DNA of 64,000 bases. Source: Ectothiorhodospira mobilis (lineage in GTDB: Bacteria; Pseudomonadota; Gammaproteobacteria; Ectothiorhodospirales; Ectothiorhodospiraceae). The position numbers and the translations under genes are program-made. How positions within the stretch are numbered: position 1 is the first letter of the stretch; each line of letters starts with the position of its first letter. Under the pieces are notes generated by a model. The model saw only the letters and a list, made by a program, of their open reading frames with translations, was not told where the DNA came from and made no database searches. This document shows, in pieces, positions 53,754-63,476 of this stretch. Location: the NCBI RefSeq assembly GCF_016584115.1, contig NZ_NRSK01000007.1, positions 42,745 to 106,744 on the forward strand, read 5' to 3'.

Positions 53754-54180
53754 CGTAGACCTCCCGTGCACGCCGGACGAAGGCGTCCACCAGGCTGTTG
53801 GCCACCTGATGGAACACCGGACCCACCACCGCACGTACCAGACGGCTGGAGAACTCGAAATCCAGATCCAGGGCGACCCGGGTGCGGCCGTCCTCCAGGG
53901 TATCGAAGCGCCAGAATCCCTCCAGTTGCCGGAAGGGGCCCTCCACCAGCCGCATCTCGATCATCTTGTGCCGTTGCAGCCGGTTACGGGTGGTGAAGGA
54001 CTTGCGCACCGCCCCCTTGGCCAGTTCCACGCTGGCCTTGACCTCGTCGTCGCCGCGCTCCAGCACCGCGGCGGAACGGCACCCCGGCAGGAAGCGGGGG
54101 TAGGACTCGACATCGTTCACCAGATCGAACATCTCCTGCGGGGTGTAGGGCACCACCGCCTGACGACTGATGGAGGACAT
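53743..54180 (-). CDS. ratA: RatA/PasT family START-domain protein
   Basis: This 145-residue START-like protein resembles RatA/PasT, reported in E. coli to bind 50S subunits and, in its eukaryotic relatives (Coq10), to bind ubiquinone. [36 protein letters not shown] and [20 protein letters not shown] are typical. It is translationally coupled to rnfH. Confidence 0.93.
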   Translation of the reverse strand: MSSISRQAVVPYTPQEMFDLVNDVESYPRFLPGCRSAAVLERGDDEVKASVELAKGAVRKSFTTRNRLQRHKMIEMRLVEGPFRQLEGFWRFDTLEDGRTRVALDLDFEFSSRLVRAVVGPVFHQVANSLVDAFVRRAREVYGVR

Positions 54181-54193
54181 GGCTGGCCCCGGG

Positions 54194-55594
54194 CTAGATG
54201 AGATTCACGGCGTTGAGGAACACCAGCAGGATGCCCACCGGCGCCACGAATCGCAAGACGGCATACCAACCGCGGAACAGCAGGCCCGTGCCCGCCCCCA
54301 GCTCGTCCTGGACCGAACGGCGCGTCATGCGCCAGCCCACGAACAGGGCGATGAACAGCCCGCCCAGGGGCAGCAGGACGTTGGAGGTGAGGTAATCCAT
54401 CATGGAGAAGATGGTGCCGCCGATGAAGACCGGCTCCTCACCCCCCAGGTCCAGCTGGAAACCGATGGGCGAGGACCAGAGATTAAAGGACAGCACCGTG
54501 CCGATGCCCAGGATCCAGGCCACGAGGCCAACGATGACCGAGGCCCTGACCCGTTCCATGTCCCGGTTCTCCACCAGCCAGGCCACCGCCGGCTCCATGA
54601 GGGAGATGGAGGAGGTCCAGGCGGCCATCACCAGGAGCAGGAAGAACAGGGTGCCGAAGATCACCCCCCCGGGCATCCCGGAGAAGGCCATGGGCAGGGT
54701 GACGAAGATCAGGCCGGGCCCCTCGTCCGGCTGCAGACCGCTGGCGAAGACGATGGGAAAGATGGCCACCCCGGCGAGGATGGCCACCAGGGTATCCGCC
54801 GAGACCACGGTGGCCGAGGTGCGCATGATGGAGGCCCGGGAGCTGAGATAGGAGCCATAGATCATGATGGCCCCCATGCCCAGGCTCAGGGTGAAGAAGG
54901 CCTGGCCCATGGCCATAAGCACCACCTCGCCGCTGATCTTGCTGAAGTCCGGAGCAAAGAGGAAGCGCATGCCCTCGCCGAAGTGGCCGATGGAGACGGC
55001 ATAGACCACCAGCACCAGCAGCAGCCCCAGCAGGGCCGGCATAAGGAATTTCACCGCCTGCTCCAGACCCGAACGCACACCCCGGGACACAACCAGCACG
55101 TTCATCACCATGAACACGGTATGCCAGGCCAGCAGACGTTCCGGATCCGAAACCAGCCCCTCGAAGACCCCACGCACACCCTCCACATCCAGGCCCGAGA
55201 AGACCCCGGCGGCGGTGCGAAAGACATAGGACAGGGACCAGCCGGCGATGACGCTGTAGAAGGAGAGGATCATGAAGGCCGCCGCCACGCCGAGCCAGCC
55301 GATCATCCCCCAGGCGCGGCTCAGCCCCTCCTCGTGGGACAGGCTGGCCATGGTATTGATGGGGCTCTGGCGGCCGCGCCGGCCCAGGAGGATCTCCCCG
55401 ATCATCACCGGCAGGCCGATGAGCAGGATGCACAGCAGGTAGACCAGTACAAAGGCCCCGCCGCCGTTCTCGCCGGTGATATAAGGGAAGCGCCAGATGT
55501 TCCCCAGGCCCACCGCAGACCCGGTGGCCGCCAGCACGAAGGCCAGTTTCGACGACCACTGGCCATGGATCGAGGTTTCTTTTCTCATGGGCAT
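54194..55594 (-). CDS. Sodium-dependent transporter, NSS/SNF family
   Basis: This 466-residue transporter has about twelve hydrophobic segments. SKLAFVLAATGSAVGLGNIW and RFPYITGENGGGAFVLVYLL in the first helix, and GQAFFTLSLGMGAIMIYGSY in the sixth, define the neurotransmitter:sodium symporter family (LeuT-like). The substrate is probably an amino acid. A GGAGGATGCCC ribosome site precedes the ATG. It sits between ratA and smpB, which are neighbours in E. coli and Pseudomonas. Confidence 0.93.
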   Translation of the reverse strand: MPMRKETSIHGQWSSKLAFVLAATGSAVGLGNIWRFPYITGENGGGAFVLVYLLCILLIGLPVMIGEILLGRRGRQSPINTMASLSHEEGLSRAWGMIGWLGVAAAFMILSFYSVIAGWSLSYVFRTAAGVFSGLDVEGVRGVFEGLVSDPERLLAWHTVFMVMNVLVVSRGVRSGLEQAVKFLMPALLGLLLVLVVYAVSIGHFGEGMRFLFAPDFSKISGEVVLMAMGQAFFTLSLGMGAIMIYGSYLSSRASIMRTSATVVSADTLVAILAGVAIFPIVFASGLQPDEGPGLIFVTLPMAFSGMPGGVIFGTLFFLLLVMAAWTSSISLMEPAVAWLVENRDMERVRASVIVGLVAWILGIGTVLSFNLWSSPIGFQLDLGGEEPVFIGGTIFSMMDYLTSNVLLPLGGLFIALFVGWRMTRRSVQDELGAGTGLLFRGWYAVLRFVAPVGILLVFLNAVNLI

Positions 55595-55703
55595 CCTCCG
55601 AATGACCGCGACATTCTGAGGAAATTCCGCCCCGGTCTCAACGCCTGAACGCCCCGCCCCCCGTTGCCCCCTTTGCGGATGGCTTTGCTTTCAGGGTCCA
55701 AAG

Positions 55704-55709
55704 TACAAT
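55704..55709 (+). promoter_or_regulatory. -10-like hexamer next to the smpB start
   Basis: TACAAT (five of six consensus bases) ends 6 bases before the smpB ATG and no Shine-Dalgarno is present. The start of transcription would coincide with the ATG. The -35 is poor. Confidence 0.4.
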
Positions 55710-55715
55710 GGCCCC

Positions 55716-56192
55716 ATGAGCAAGAAAGCGAAGAATACGGGCGGCGGCAGCACCATCGCCCTCAACAAGAAGGCACGCCACGATTACTTCATCGAGGATC
55801 GCTACGAGGCCGGTCTGTCCCTGGAGGGCTGGGAGGTCAAGAGCCTGCGGGCGGGCCGTGCCCAGTTGAGCGAGAGCTACGTCCTCATCAAGAAGGGGGA
55901 GGCCTGGCTGCTGGGGGCCCATATCACCCCGCTGCCCACGGCCTCCACCCACATTTCCCCGGACCCCACGCGCACCCGCAAGCTCCTGCTCCATGGCGAG
56001 GAACTGAGCAAGCTCATCGGGCTGGTGGAGCGCCGCGGCTACACCCTGGTGCCCCTGGCCCTCTACTGGAAGCGGGGCCGGGCCAAGCTGGAGGTGGGTC
56101 TGGCCAAGGGCAAGAAGGCCCACGACAAGCGGGCCGTGGAGAAGGAACGGGACTGGCAGCGGGAGAAGGCCCGCACCCTCAAGACCCACTGA
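55716..56192 (+). CDS. smpB: SsrA-binding protein SmpB
   Basis: This 158-residue partner of tmRNA works in trans-translation. [40 protein letters not shown] and KARTLKTH at the basic C-terminus are standard. The usual downstream ssrA gene is not present: the convergent dnaQ gene ends 14 bases after the smpB stop. Confidence 0.97.
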   Translation: MSKKAKNTGGGSTIALNKKARHDYFIEDRYEAGLSLEGWEVKSLRAGRAQLSESYVLIKKGEAWLLGAHITPLPTASTHISPDPTRTRKLLLHGEELSKLIGLVERRGYTLVPLALYWKRGRAKLEVGLAKGKKAHDKRAVEKERDWQREKARTLKTH

Positions 56193-56205
56193 AGGCGGGT
56201 GCCTC

Positions 56206-56931
56206 TCACCAGGGCTCGGCGCAGCCCAGGCGCTCCAGCACCCGGGTGTGGGCGGCCCTCTCCCCCTCATCGGCGCGGATCACCGCCAGCCGCGGCCGGT
56301 CCGCCGGCAGGCGACGGATCCCCTCCGCACCGGACTGGGCGCTGCTCGTCTCCCCGTCGCCCCCCAGGGCGAGGGTCTTCTGTCCCCCGGTCATGGCCAG
56401 ATAGACATCCGCCAGGATGCGGGCGTCCAGCAGCGCCCCGTGCAGATCGCGCCCGGAGTTGTCGATGTCGTAGCGCTTGCACAGGGCGTCCAGGCTGTTG
56501 CGCTGCCCCGGATGCATCTGCCGCGCCAGGGCCAGGGAATCGGTGACCCGGCAATGATCCTCCAGCCGCCCCCAGTCCCCTTCCAGCCGGGCCAGTTCGT
56601 GGTTGATGAAACCCACGTCGAAGGGGGCGTTGTGGATGATCAGCTCCGCCCCGCGGACGAATTCCAGGAAGGTGGCCGCCACGTCCGGGAAACGGGGCTT
56701 GTCCGCCAGGAACTCGTTGGTGATGCCATGCACCTCCACGGCCCCGGCATCCACCTCCCGGTCCGGCTGCAGGTATTGGTGATAATGCCGGCGCGTGGGC
56801 CGGCGGCGCACCAGTTCCACACAGCCGATCTCGATGATGCGGTGGCCCTGGGTGGGCTCCAGGCCCGTGGTTTCCGTATCCAGGACCACCTGGCGGACGG
56901 GGATATCGTCTTCTGGGGTATCGATCGTCAT
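56206..56931 (-). CDS. dnaQ: DNA polymerase III epsilon subunit (3'-5' exonuclease)
   Basis: This 241-residue proofreading subunit starts at the ATG at 56931 (MTIDTPEDDIPVRQVVLDTE); the longer frame overlaps rnhA. Exo I is VLDTETTGLEPTQGHRIIEI (DxE), Exo II is IIHNAPFDVGFINHELARL, and Exo III is HGALLDARILADVYLAMTGG (HxAxxD). The C-terminal part binds the polymerase subunit. It lies 74 bases after rnhA on the same strand; in E. coli rnhA and dnaQ are adjacent but divergent. Confidence 0.96.
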   Translation of the reverse strand: MTIDTPEDDIPVRQVVLDTETTGLEPTQGHRIIEIGCVELVRRRPTRRHYHQYLQPDREVDAGAVEVHGITNEFLADKPRFPDVAATFLEFVRGAELIIHNAPFDVGFINHELARLEGDWGRLEDHCRVTDSLALARQMHPGQRNSLDALCKRYDIDNSGRDLHGALLDARILADVYLAMTGGQKTLALGGDGETSSAQSGAEGIRRLPADRPRLAVIRADEGERAAHTRVLERLGCAEPW

Positions 56932-57005
56932 GGTCTGGGGGGATGGTTCCGGTATTCGGCGCAAAGGGCTCTTCAGATCAGGGGCTCCGGGGAGGCCACG
57001 CCCCC

Positions 57006-57464
57006 TCACCCGCTGGACCCGGCCTGCAGGGCATCGATGGCCTGGTTGGCCAGCTGGTCCGCCTGTTCGTTCTGCGGGTGGCCCGAATGGCCGCGCACCC
57101 AGTGCCAGGACACCTGATGGCGCGAGGCCGCCGCGTCCAGACGCTGCCACAGGTCCTGATTCTTCACCGGCTGCCCGGCGGCCGTGCGCCACCCCCGGCG
57201 CTTCCAGTTGGCCATCCATTGGTTCACGCCGTTTTTCACATACTGGGAATCGGTGGTCAGATCCACGCGGCAGGGGCGCTTGAGGGTCTCCAGGGCCTGG
57301 ATGGCCGCCATCAGTTCCATGCGGTTGTTGGTGGTCTCCGCCTCGCCCCCGCTGAGGTGCTTCTCCTGCCCGCGATAGCGCAGCACCGCCCCCCAGCCGC
57401 CGGGTCCGGGGTTGCCGCGGCAGGCCCCGTCGGTATAGATCTCAACATCTTGCGTCTCAGTCAC
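57006..57464 (-). CDS. rnhA: Ribonuclease HI
   Basis: This 152-residue enzyme cleaves RNA in RNA-DNA hybrids. The start is the GTG at 57464 with GGAGAAGAG upstream, giving [20 protein letters not shown]. The active-site carboxylates are in [16 protein letters not shown] (Asp), [15 protein letters not shown] (Glu), [10 protein letters not shown] (Asp) and the C-terminal [13 protein letters not shown] (Asp). It overlaps the upstream methyltransferase by 8 bases. Confidence 0.97.
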   Translation of the reverse strand: MTETQDVEIYTDGACRGNPGPGGWGAVLRYRGQEKHLSGGEAETTNNRMELMAAIQALETLKRPCRVDLTTDSQYVKNGVNQWMANWKRRGWRTAAGQPVKNQDLWQRLDAAASRHQVSWHWVRGHSGHPQNEQADQLANQAIDALQAGSSG

Positions 57465-58218
57465 GTTCTCTTCTCCTGCACACGGGGCGCACGAAACCAC
57501 CCGGCACCCAGGGGCGCGCGGCCCGCCAGCGGGGGCGCACCGGCGTGAGGGTGGAGACCCGCTTGCGGGCCAGGATCATGTAGACCGACCCCACGTAGGG
57601 CAGACGCCGGCCACCCAGCCCCTGGATCATCTGCAGCCGCCCCCGCAGGCCCGATCCCCCCTCCGGCGCCCGCACCCCGGCATGGGCCAGGGCCATGATG
57701 TCGAATCCCAAAAGGGACAGCCATTCCCGCACCCGGCGGGTGCTGTAACAGGCCCCGGACCAGGGGCTCTCACCGCGGCGTGGCGGCACCCGTTGCCATA
57801 ACCCCACCGGGCTCAGGGGATTGAGCCCGAGGATGATGACATGCCCCTCCGGACGCAGGCTGCGTTCCACCTCCCGCAGGACCTGGTGGGGGTCCAGGGC
57901 CCCATCCAGGGTATGGGCCAGCAGGATCAGGTCCAGGCTGTCTGCGGCCACCGGCAGGGCCTCGGGCAGGGCGCTCAGATGCGCCCCCGGGCCGGGGCGG
58001 GCCTCCATGAGGAAACGGCGACCGATACGGCTCCCCTCCAGCAGATCCACCCCGTTGCCCAGGTGACCGATCTGCAGGGCGTAGTAGCCGAAGATCTGGG
58101 GCACGAACCGGTTCAGGTGAGCGCGCATGGCCGCAAGCATCACCCGCCCCGCCGGGACCGCATACCATGCCCGCAGATGCTGCTGGCGCTGCACGATCGG
58201 ATGCGTGGGGGATGACAT
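57457..58218 (-). CDS. Class I SAM-dependent methyltransferase, YafS-like
   Basis: This 253-residue protein lies at the position of E. coli yafS, next to rnhA. SAM-binding motif I is degenerate ([20 protein letters not shown]), while the later [40 protein letters not shown] and [13 protein letters not shown] are typical. The function of the family is unknown. The basic C-terminal end ([10 protein letters not shown]) overlaps rnhA's start. Co-translation with rnhA is likely. Confidence 0.85.
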   Translation of the reverse strand: MSSPTHPIVQRQQHLRAWYAVPAGRVMLAAMRAHLNRFVPQIFGYYALQIGHLGNGVDLLEGSRIGRRFLMEARPGPGAHLSALPEALPVAADSLDLILLAHTLDGALDPHQVLREVERSLRPEGHVIILGLNPLSPVGLWQRVPPRRGESPWSGACYSTRRVREWLSLLGFDIMALAHAGVRAPEGGSGLRGRLQMIQGLGGRRLPYVGSVYMILARKRVSTLTPVRPRWRAARPWVPGGFVRPVCRRRERD

Positions 58219-58260
58219 GGAGCGGGGCGCGACCTCTTGCAGGGGGATCGACGGTCAAGG

Positions 58261-58289
58261 TTGAGCAGCCACACGGGCCCCGCTATCCT
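58261..58289 (+). promoter_or_regulatory. Promoter of mltD
   Basis: TTGAGC (58261-58266) and TATCCT (58284-58289) are spaced by 17 bases. The start would be at about 58296, only a few bases before the ATG, and no Shine-Dalgarno is seen. Confidence 0.55.
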
Positions 58290-58298
58290 ACCGTGCCC

Positions 58299-59684
58299 AT
58301 GCCAAAGAGGAAAACGCTCGTCACCGGGGCGGCCTGCACGGGGGTGTATCTACTCCTGGCCGGGTGCGCCATCCCCCCCTTTGCACCGGAGGATGGCGGT
58401 ACCCCGGTGGCGCGCCCCGCCGAGCCCCCTGCGGAACCGGTGTCGGAACCCCTGCGCGTGGATCCTTCCCCCGCGCCGGCAAAGATCCACGCGGCCCCGC
58501 CCCGGGACCTTTGGGAGCGGATGCGGCGGCACATGACCCTGCCGCGGGAGGAGGACCGGGCGCGGGTGACCCGGTACATCCACTGGTACGGCAGACACCC
58601 CACCCACCTCAGGCGGGTCCTGGTCCGGGCGGAACCCTTCCTGTACCACATCCTCGACGAGATCGAGCGCCGGGGACTGCCTGCCGAACTGCTGTTGCTG
58701 CCGGTGGTGGAAAGCGGCTACCGGACCCAGGTCCTGTCCCATGGGCATGCCGCCGGGATCTGGCAGTTCATCCCCTCCACGGGGGCCCATTTCGGCCTAA
58801 AGCAGAACTGGTGGTATGACGGGCGCCGGGACGTCCATGCCGCCACGTTGGCAGCCCTCACCTACCTGGAACAACTGCACCGGCGCTTCGACGGGGACTG
58901 GTTCCTCGCCCTGGCCGCCTACAACGCCGGCCAGGGCACCGTGGCCCGGGCCATCCGCCACAACCGTGCACGCGGCCGGCCCAGCGACTACTGGCAACTG
59001 GACCTGCCCCGGGAGACGCGGCACTACGTGCCGCGCCTGCTGGCCCTTGCCACGCTGCTGGCCGACCCGAAGGCCCACGGACTGTCGCTGCCGCCCGTTC
59101 CCGACCGTCCCCAGGTCACCCTGGTGCGCACCGGCGGCCAGATCGAACTGGCGGTGGCGGCGCGCCTGGCGGGGATCGACCTGGAGACCCTGCGGACCCT
59201 GAATCCCGGGCTGGACCGCTGGGCGACGCCGCCCAAAGGGCCGCATCACCTGCTGGTGCCAGCAGACCGGGCCCCGGCCCTGCGGGCCGGGCTGGCGGAA
59301 CTGGACCCGGGGCAACGCGTCACCTGGCGCCGCCACCGGGTGCGCCGCGGGGAATACCTGGGAGGCATCGCCGCCCGTTACGATCTGCCTGTGGAGGCCC
59401 TGCGGCGGGTCAACGGCATCCAGGGGGACCTGATCCGGGCCGGCGAACACCTGCTCATCCCCGGCGGAGGGGACGCGAGGGCCCCTGACCCCATGCAGGC
59501 GGCCCGGAGCGGCGAAGACCGCATCGTGCATCATGACGTCCGCCCCGGCGACACCCTCTGGGCCCTGGCCCGTCACTACGGGGTCAGCGTACGGGACCTG
59601 GCCCGCTGGAACGATCTGGAGCAGGAAGAGACCCTTCACCCCGGACAGACCCTGATCATCCGCCGCGGTTCCGGGGCCGCCTGA
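58299..59684 (+). CDS. mltD: Membrane-bound lytic murein transglycosylase D
   Basis: This 461-residue lipoprotein cleaves peptidoglycan. The start is the ATG at 58299 (MPKRKTLVTGAACTGVYLLL), with lipobox LAGC and Cys23. The SLT domain (about 110-250) has the catalytic Glu in LLPVVESGYRTQVLSHGHAA, followed by GIWQFIPSTGAHFGLK and LAAYNAGQGTVARAI. Two LysM domains follow, near 345-390 (HRVRRGEYLGGIAARYDLPV) and 412-457 (HDVRPGDTLWALARHYGVSV). In E. coli, gloB separates it from yafS; here gloB is absent. Confidence 0.95.
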   Translation: MPKRKTLVTGAACTGVYLLLAGCAIPPFAPEDGGTPVARPAEPPAEPVSEPLRVDPSPAPAKIHAAPPRDLWERMRRHMTLPREEDRARVTRYIHWYGRHPTHLRRVLVRAEPFLYHILDEIERRGLPAELLLLPVVESGYRTQVLSHGHAAGIWQFIPSTGAHFGLKQNWWYDGRRDVHAATLAALTYLEQLHRRFDGDWFLALAAYNAGQGTVARAIRHNRARGRPSDYWQLDLPRETRHYVPRLLALATLLADPKAHGLSLPPVPDRPQVTLVRTGGQIELAVAARLAGIDLETLRTLNPGLDRWATPPKGPHHLLVPADRAPALRAGLAELDPGQRVTWRRHRVRRGEYLGGIAARYDLPVEALRRVNGIQGDLIRAGEHLLIPGGGDARAPDPMQAARSGEDRIVHHDVRPGDTLWALARHYGVSVRDLARWNDLEQEETLHPGQTLIIRRGSGAA

Positions 59685-59788
59685 GCCCCGCTTCACCCCG
59701 CAGGCGTACCCTTCGGTCCGTTCCCCGTGGTGTCCCCCTTCCGCCGGGGCTATGCTGATGGCCGACCACTGCAACCCGTCCGCCCCCC

Positions 59789-60592
59789 ATGCCCCTGCGC
59801 CCCCCCAGGCTCCAGACCGCCGCCGGCACCGATACCGGACGCATCCGCCGGCACAACGAGGACCACATCGGAGAGGACGGCCACCTGGGATTGCTGGTAC
59901 TGGCGGATGGCATGGGCGGACATGCCGGTGGGGAGGTGGCCAGCCGCATGGCCGTGGAGACGATGCTGCAGACCCTGAAGGAGACGCTCCCGCACACGGG
60001 CGGCGGCCGCCATGACACCCTGGAGGCCCTGCGCGGGGCGGTGATCCGGGCCAACCGGGGCATCCACGAGGCGGCGGGGCGGGACGCCGCCTGCGCCGGC
60101 ATGGGCACGACCCTGGCCGTCGTCCTGTTTCGCAAGGGGCGGGTCTTCCTCGCCCACGTGGGCGACTCACGCATCTACCGCTTCCGGAACGATCGCCTGC
60201 AACGCCTCACCAGCGACCACACCCTGGTTCAGGAACTGGTGGACCGGGGGCTGTGCCCCCCCGAACAGGCCCGCACCGCCGCCGGGGGCAACCTGCTCAC
60301 CCGGGCCCTGGGGATCGAGCCCCGCGTGCAGGTGGACACCCGCGAGGAACGGCTGCAGCCGGGGGATCTGTACCTGCTTTGCTCCGATGGCCTCAGCGAC
60401 ATGGTGGACGATGACGCCATCGAGGCCCTGATCCGCCAACATCGCAACACTCCGGACACCCTCGCCGCCCGGCTCATCGCCCGGGCCAACGACTGCGGCG
60501 GACGGGACAACATCTCCGTGATGATCGCTGCCGAGCCTGCACACCGGACCTGGTATCACCGGCTCCTGTCAGGGGCTCGCCGCCGCCCCTGA
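59789..60592 (+). CDS. PP2C-family serine/threonine phosphatase
   Basis: This 267-residue protein phosphatase (Stp/PppA type) has the metal-binding Asp residues in ADGMGGHAGGEVAS, HVGDSRIYRFRNDRL, CSDGLSDMVDDDAIEAL and GGRDNISVMIA. RIRRHNEDH near the N-terminus is also conserved. No protein kinase, FHA or type VI secretion gene is in the window, so its substrate is unknown. The gene follows mltD by 104 bases and is convergent with yejF. Confidence 0.92.
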   Translation: MPLRPPRLQTAAGTDTGRIRRHNEDHIGEDGHLGLLVLADGMGGHAGGEVASRMAVETMLQTLKETLPHTGGGRHDTLEALRGAVIRANRGIHEAAGRDAACAGMGTTLAVVLFRKGRVFLAHVGDSRIYRFRNDRLQRLTSDHTLVQELVDRGLCPPEQARTAAGGNLLTRALGIEPRVQVDTREERLQPGDLYLLCSDGLSDMVDDDAIEALIRQHRNTPDTLAARLIARANDCGGRDNISVMIAAEPAHRTWYHRLLSGARRRP

Positions 60593-60602
60593 AGCGCAGC
60601 CC

Positions 60603-62273
60603 TCAGCCGCGGACGATGGCCCCGTCACCGATGCGCGGCACCGCCTCCAGCAGCTGCACGGTGTAAGGATGCCGGGGCGTGCGACACACCGCCTGCACCG
60701 GCCCCTGCTCCACCACCTTGCCGTCCTGCATCACCGCCATGACATCCCCCAGGTATTCCACCACGCCGATGTCGTGGGTGATGAACAGCAGCGTCAGTCC
60801 CCGCACCCGGGTCAGTTCCAGCAGGATGCCCAGGACCTCGGCCTGAACCGACACGTCCAGGGCACTGGTCACCTCGTCACAGACGATGAACTCCGGATCC
60901 AGCACCAGGGCGCGGGCGATGCCGATGCGCTGGCGCTGGCCGCCGGAGAACTCGTGGGGGTAGCGCCACAGGGCCTCTTGCGGCAGCTGCACCTGGGCCA
61001 GGACCTCGGCGGCCCGGGCCAGGCGCGCCTCCCGGTCCGCGCCGATGCCGTGCACCGCCATGGGCTCGGTCAGGGCGGCGGCGACGGTCAGGCGCGGGTT
61101 CAGGGACGAGGCCGGATCCTGGAAGACGATCTGCATACGCCGCCGGAAGGGGCGCAGGCCGGAAGCGGGCAACCGGCCGATGGCATGGCCATCGAACAGG
61201 ATCTCCCCGCCGGTGGGGTCCACCAGGCGCAGGATGGCCCGCCCCAGGGTGGTCTTGCCACAACCCGACTCCCCCACCAGGGCCATGATCCGGCCCCGGG
61301 GGATCTCCAGATCCACGCCGTCCACGGCGCGCACCCGATCCACCACCCGGCGCATAAGCCCCTTGCGCACCGGATAGTGCACCTGCAGCCCCTGCAGCCG
61401 CAGCAACGGCGCCTCCCCCGGTCCCGATGCCCGGGGCGGCGGCGGTGGCCGGTGCCGCACCAGGTTCTCCGGCAGGGCGTCGATGAGCTGACGGGTATAG
61501 GGATGCTCCGGGCGCGCCAGGACCCGGGCCACCGGACCCTCCTCCACCAGCCGGCCCTGGCGCATCACCCCCAGACGGTGGCCCATCTGGGCCACCACGC
61601 CGAAATCGTGGCTGATGAAGAGCATGGCCATGCCGTTGCGGGCCTGCAGGTCCTGCATCAGCCGCAGGATCTGGGCCTGTACCGTCACATCCAGGGCGGT
61701 GGTGGGCTCATCGGCGATGAGCAGATCCGGCTCGCAGACCATGGCCATGGCGATCATCACCCGCTGGCGCTGGCCGCCGGAGAGGCGGTGGGGGTATTCC
61801 CGCGCCCGCTGTGCCGGCTGCGGGATGCCCACCTGATCCAGGGCCGCCAGCGCCCGCTCCCGGACCTCGGCAGTGTCCAGCTCCGGGCGGTGGACCCGCA
61901 GCACCTCCTGGATCTGTTCCCCCACGGGGAACACCGGGTTCAGGGAGGTCATGGGCTCCTGGAAGATCATGCCCATGCACGATCCCCGCAGGCGGCGCCG
62001 GTCCGGCTCCGGCAGGGTGAGCAGGTCCACCATCCCCTCCCCTTGCCCCCCCTGGTGGCAATGAAGGCGCACCTTTCCCGCCGGATGGCGGGCGATCCCG
62101 GGGGGCAGCAGCTGCATGACCGACAGGGCGGTCACCGACTTGCCACTGCCGGACTCCCCCACCAGGCAATAGGTCTCCCCCCGGTCGATGGCAAAGCTCA
62201 CCCCCTGCACCGCGCGTACCACGTGGTCGCCGCTCCTCAGGTGGGTATGCAGATCCTGCACTTGCAGCAACAC
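60603..62273 (-). CDS. yejF: Peptide ABC transporter ATP-binding protein, YejF-like (two ATPase domains)
   Basis: This 556-residue protein fuses two ABC ATPase domains. The first has Walker A GESGSGKS (39-46) and signature LSGGQRQR (164-171). The second has Walker A GESGCGKT (334-341) and signature FSGGQRQR (442-449). Each has a Walker B with an Asp-Glu (IADEP, VCDEV). Each half ends in the oligopeptide-type motif HPYT(R/V)QL. It follows the permease gene by 3 bases. The substrate is inferred as peptides; no binding-protein gene is in the window. Confidence 0.93.
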   Translation of the reverse strand: MLLQVQDLHTHLRSGDHVVRAVQGVSFAIDRGETYCLVGESGSGKSVTALSVMQLLPPGIARHPAGKVRLHCHQGGQGEGMVDLLTLPEPDRRRLRGSCMGMIFQEPMTSLNPVFPVGEQIQEVLRVHRPELDTAEVRERALAALDQVGIPQPAQRAREYPHRLSGGQRQRVMIAMAMVCEPDLLIADEPTTALDVTVQAQILRLMQDLQARNGMAMLFISHDFGVVAQMGHRLGVMRQGRLVEEGPVARVLARPEHPYTRQLIDALPENLVRHRPPPPPRASGPGEAPLLRLQGLQVHYPVRKGLMRRVVDRVRAVDGVDLEIPRGRIMALVGESGCGKTTLGRAILRLVDPTGGEILFDGHAIGRLPASGLRPFRRRMQIVFQDPASSLNPRLTVAAALTEPMAVHGIGADREARLARAAEVLAQVQLPQEALWRYPHEFSGGQRQRIGIARALVLDPEFIVCDEVTSALDVSVQAEVLGILLELTRVRGLTLLFITHDIGVVEYLGDVMAVMQDGKVVEQGPVQAVCRTPRHPYTVQLLEAVPRIGDGAIVRG

Positions 62274-62276
62274 GGC

Positions 62277-63476
62277 TCAGGCCTTCCTGTCCAGATAGGG
62301 GTCCAGGGCATCCCGCAACGACTCCCCCACCAGGTTGTAGGCGAACACCGTGAGGAAGATGGCCCCGCCCGGGAACAGGGCCATCCACCAGTTGAAGGTG
62401 GAGGACTGCACCGCCTGATTGAGCATCTGCCCCCAGGAGGGATCGTCCACCAGCCCCAGGCCCAGGAAGCTCAGCGTGGCCTCCGCCAGGATGGCCGAGG
62501 CCACGCCGAAGCTGGCGGCCACCAGGATGGGGGCGACGCCGTTGGGGAGCATGTGGCGAAAGAGGATGGAGCGCAGGGGCAGACCGCAGGCCACCGCCGC
62601 CTGTACGTAGTCCTGCTGACGCAGCTTGAGGAACTCCGCGCGCACATAGCGGGCATAGCCCGACCAGGAGGTGAGCCCGATGATGACCATCATCATGTAG
62701 AGGTTGCGGCCGAAGAAGGCCACGAAGGTAAGCAGCAGAAACAGGGTGGGGATGGCCTCGAAGATCTCCACGATGCGCATCCCGATCATATCCACCACTC
62801 CGGAGAAATACCCCATGAGTCCCCCCACCACCACACCGATGGCCAGGGCGATCCCCGTGGCGACAAAACCGATGCCCAGGGCGATGCGCGTGGCGTGGAT
62901 CATGCGCGAGAGGACATCGGCCCCGTTCACGTCCGTGCCCAGCCAGTGGGGATGGGCCGGATCCGCCAGGGGCGGTTGCAGCCCCGTATCCCCCCGGTCC
63001 CGCAGGTAGTCCTTGGGGGAATAGGGTACCGGGGCGCGGAGCACCCAGTCGTAGGCCCCCCGGGCCTCGGCCTCGCGATACTGGGCATGGATCACCAGAT
63101 CCGGGGGCGACAGGAACAGCGCGCCGCCTCCCCCCCCCAGGAGCAGGGCCGCCAGGACCACCGCCAGGCGCCTGCTCCAGGTGTGGCGCACGAAGGCCAT
63201 GACCACCGCCGCAGCAAACCCCGCCAGCAGGGCCAGGTCCGCCGCCCCCAGGTGGGCCAGCACCGGACTGGAAAGACGTCCCTCCTGCACCACCAGCCAC
63301 GGATGGCTGGAGGCCAGGAAGGGGGCGAAGACGGCCACCAGCACCAGCAGCCCGATCCAGGCCAGCCCCAGCCGGGCCCCCCAGCGGGCCAGGACCTCCC
63401 GCGCCACCTGGGCGGCATAGCTGCGGCGTTCCGCGGGCGGACGCGGGATACCGCCGGAGGGAAGGGGTTCAGTCAT
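62277..63476 (-). CDS. yejE: Peptide ABC transporter permease, YejE/OppC-like with extra helices
   Basis: This 399-residue permease has the family periplasmic-loop motif HWLGTDVNGADVLSRMIHAT and the coupling helix region QDYVQAAVACGLPLRSILFR. The end is FAYNLVGESLRDALDPYLD. Before the motif there are three hydrophobic segments (about 38-56, 78-98 and 103-122), where OppC has one, so two helices are additional. It overlaps yejB by 8 bases. Same operon as yejF. Confidence 0.92.
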   Translation of the reverse strand: MTEPLPSGGIPRPPAERRSYAAQVAREVLARWGARLGLAWIGLLVLVAVFAPFLASSHPWLVVQEGRLSSPVLAHLGAADLALLAGFAAAVVMAFVRHTWSRRLAVVLAALLLGGGGGALFLSPPDLVIHAQYREAEARGAYDWVLRAPVPYSPKDYLRDRGDTGLQPPLADPAHPHWLGTDVNGADVLSRMIHATRIALGIGFVATGIALAIGVVVGGLMGYFSGVVDMIGMRIVEIFEAIPTLFLLLTFVAFFGRNLYMMMVIIGLTSWSGYARYVRAEFLKLRQQDYVQAAVACGLPLRSILFRHMLPNGVAPILVAASFGVASAILAEATLSFLGLGLVDDPSWGQMLNQAVQSSTFNWWMALFPGGAIFLTVFAYNLVGESLRDALDPYLDRKA

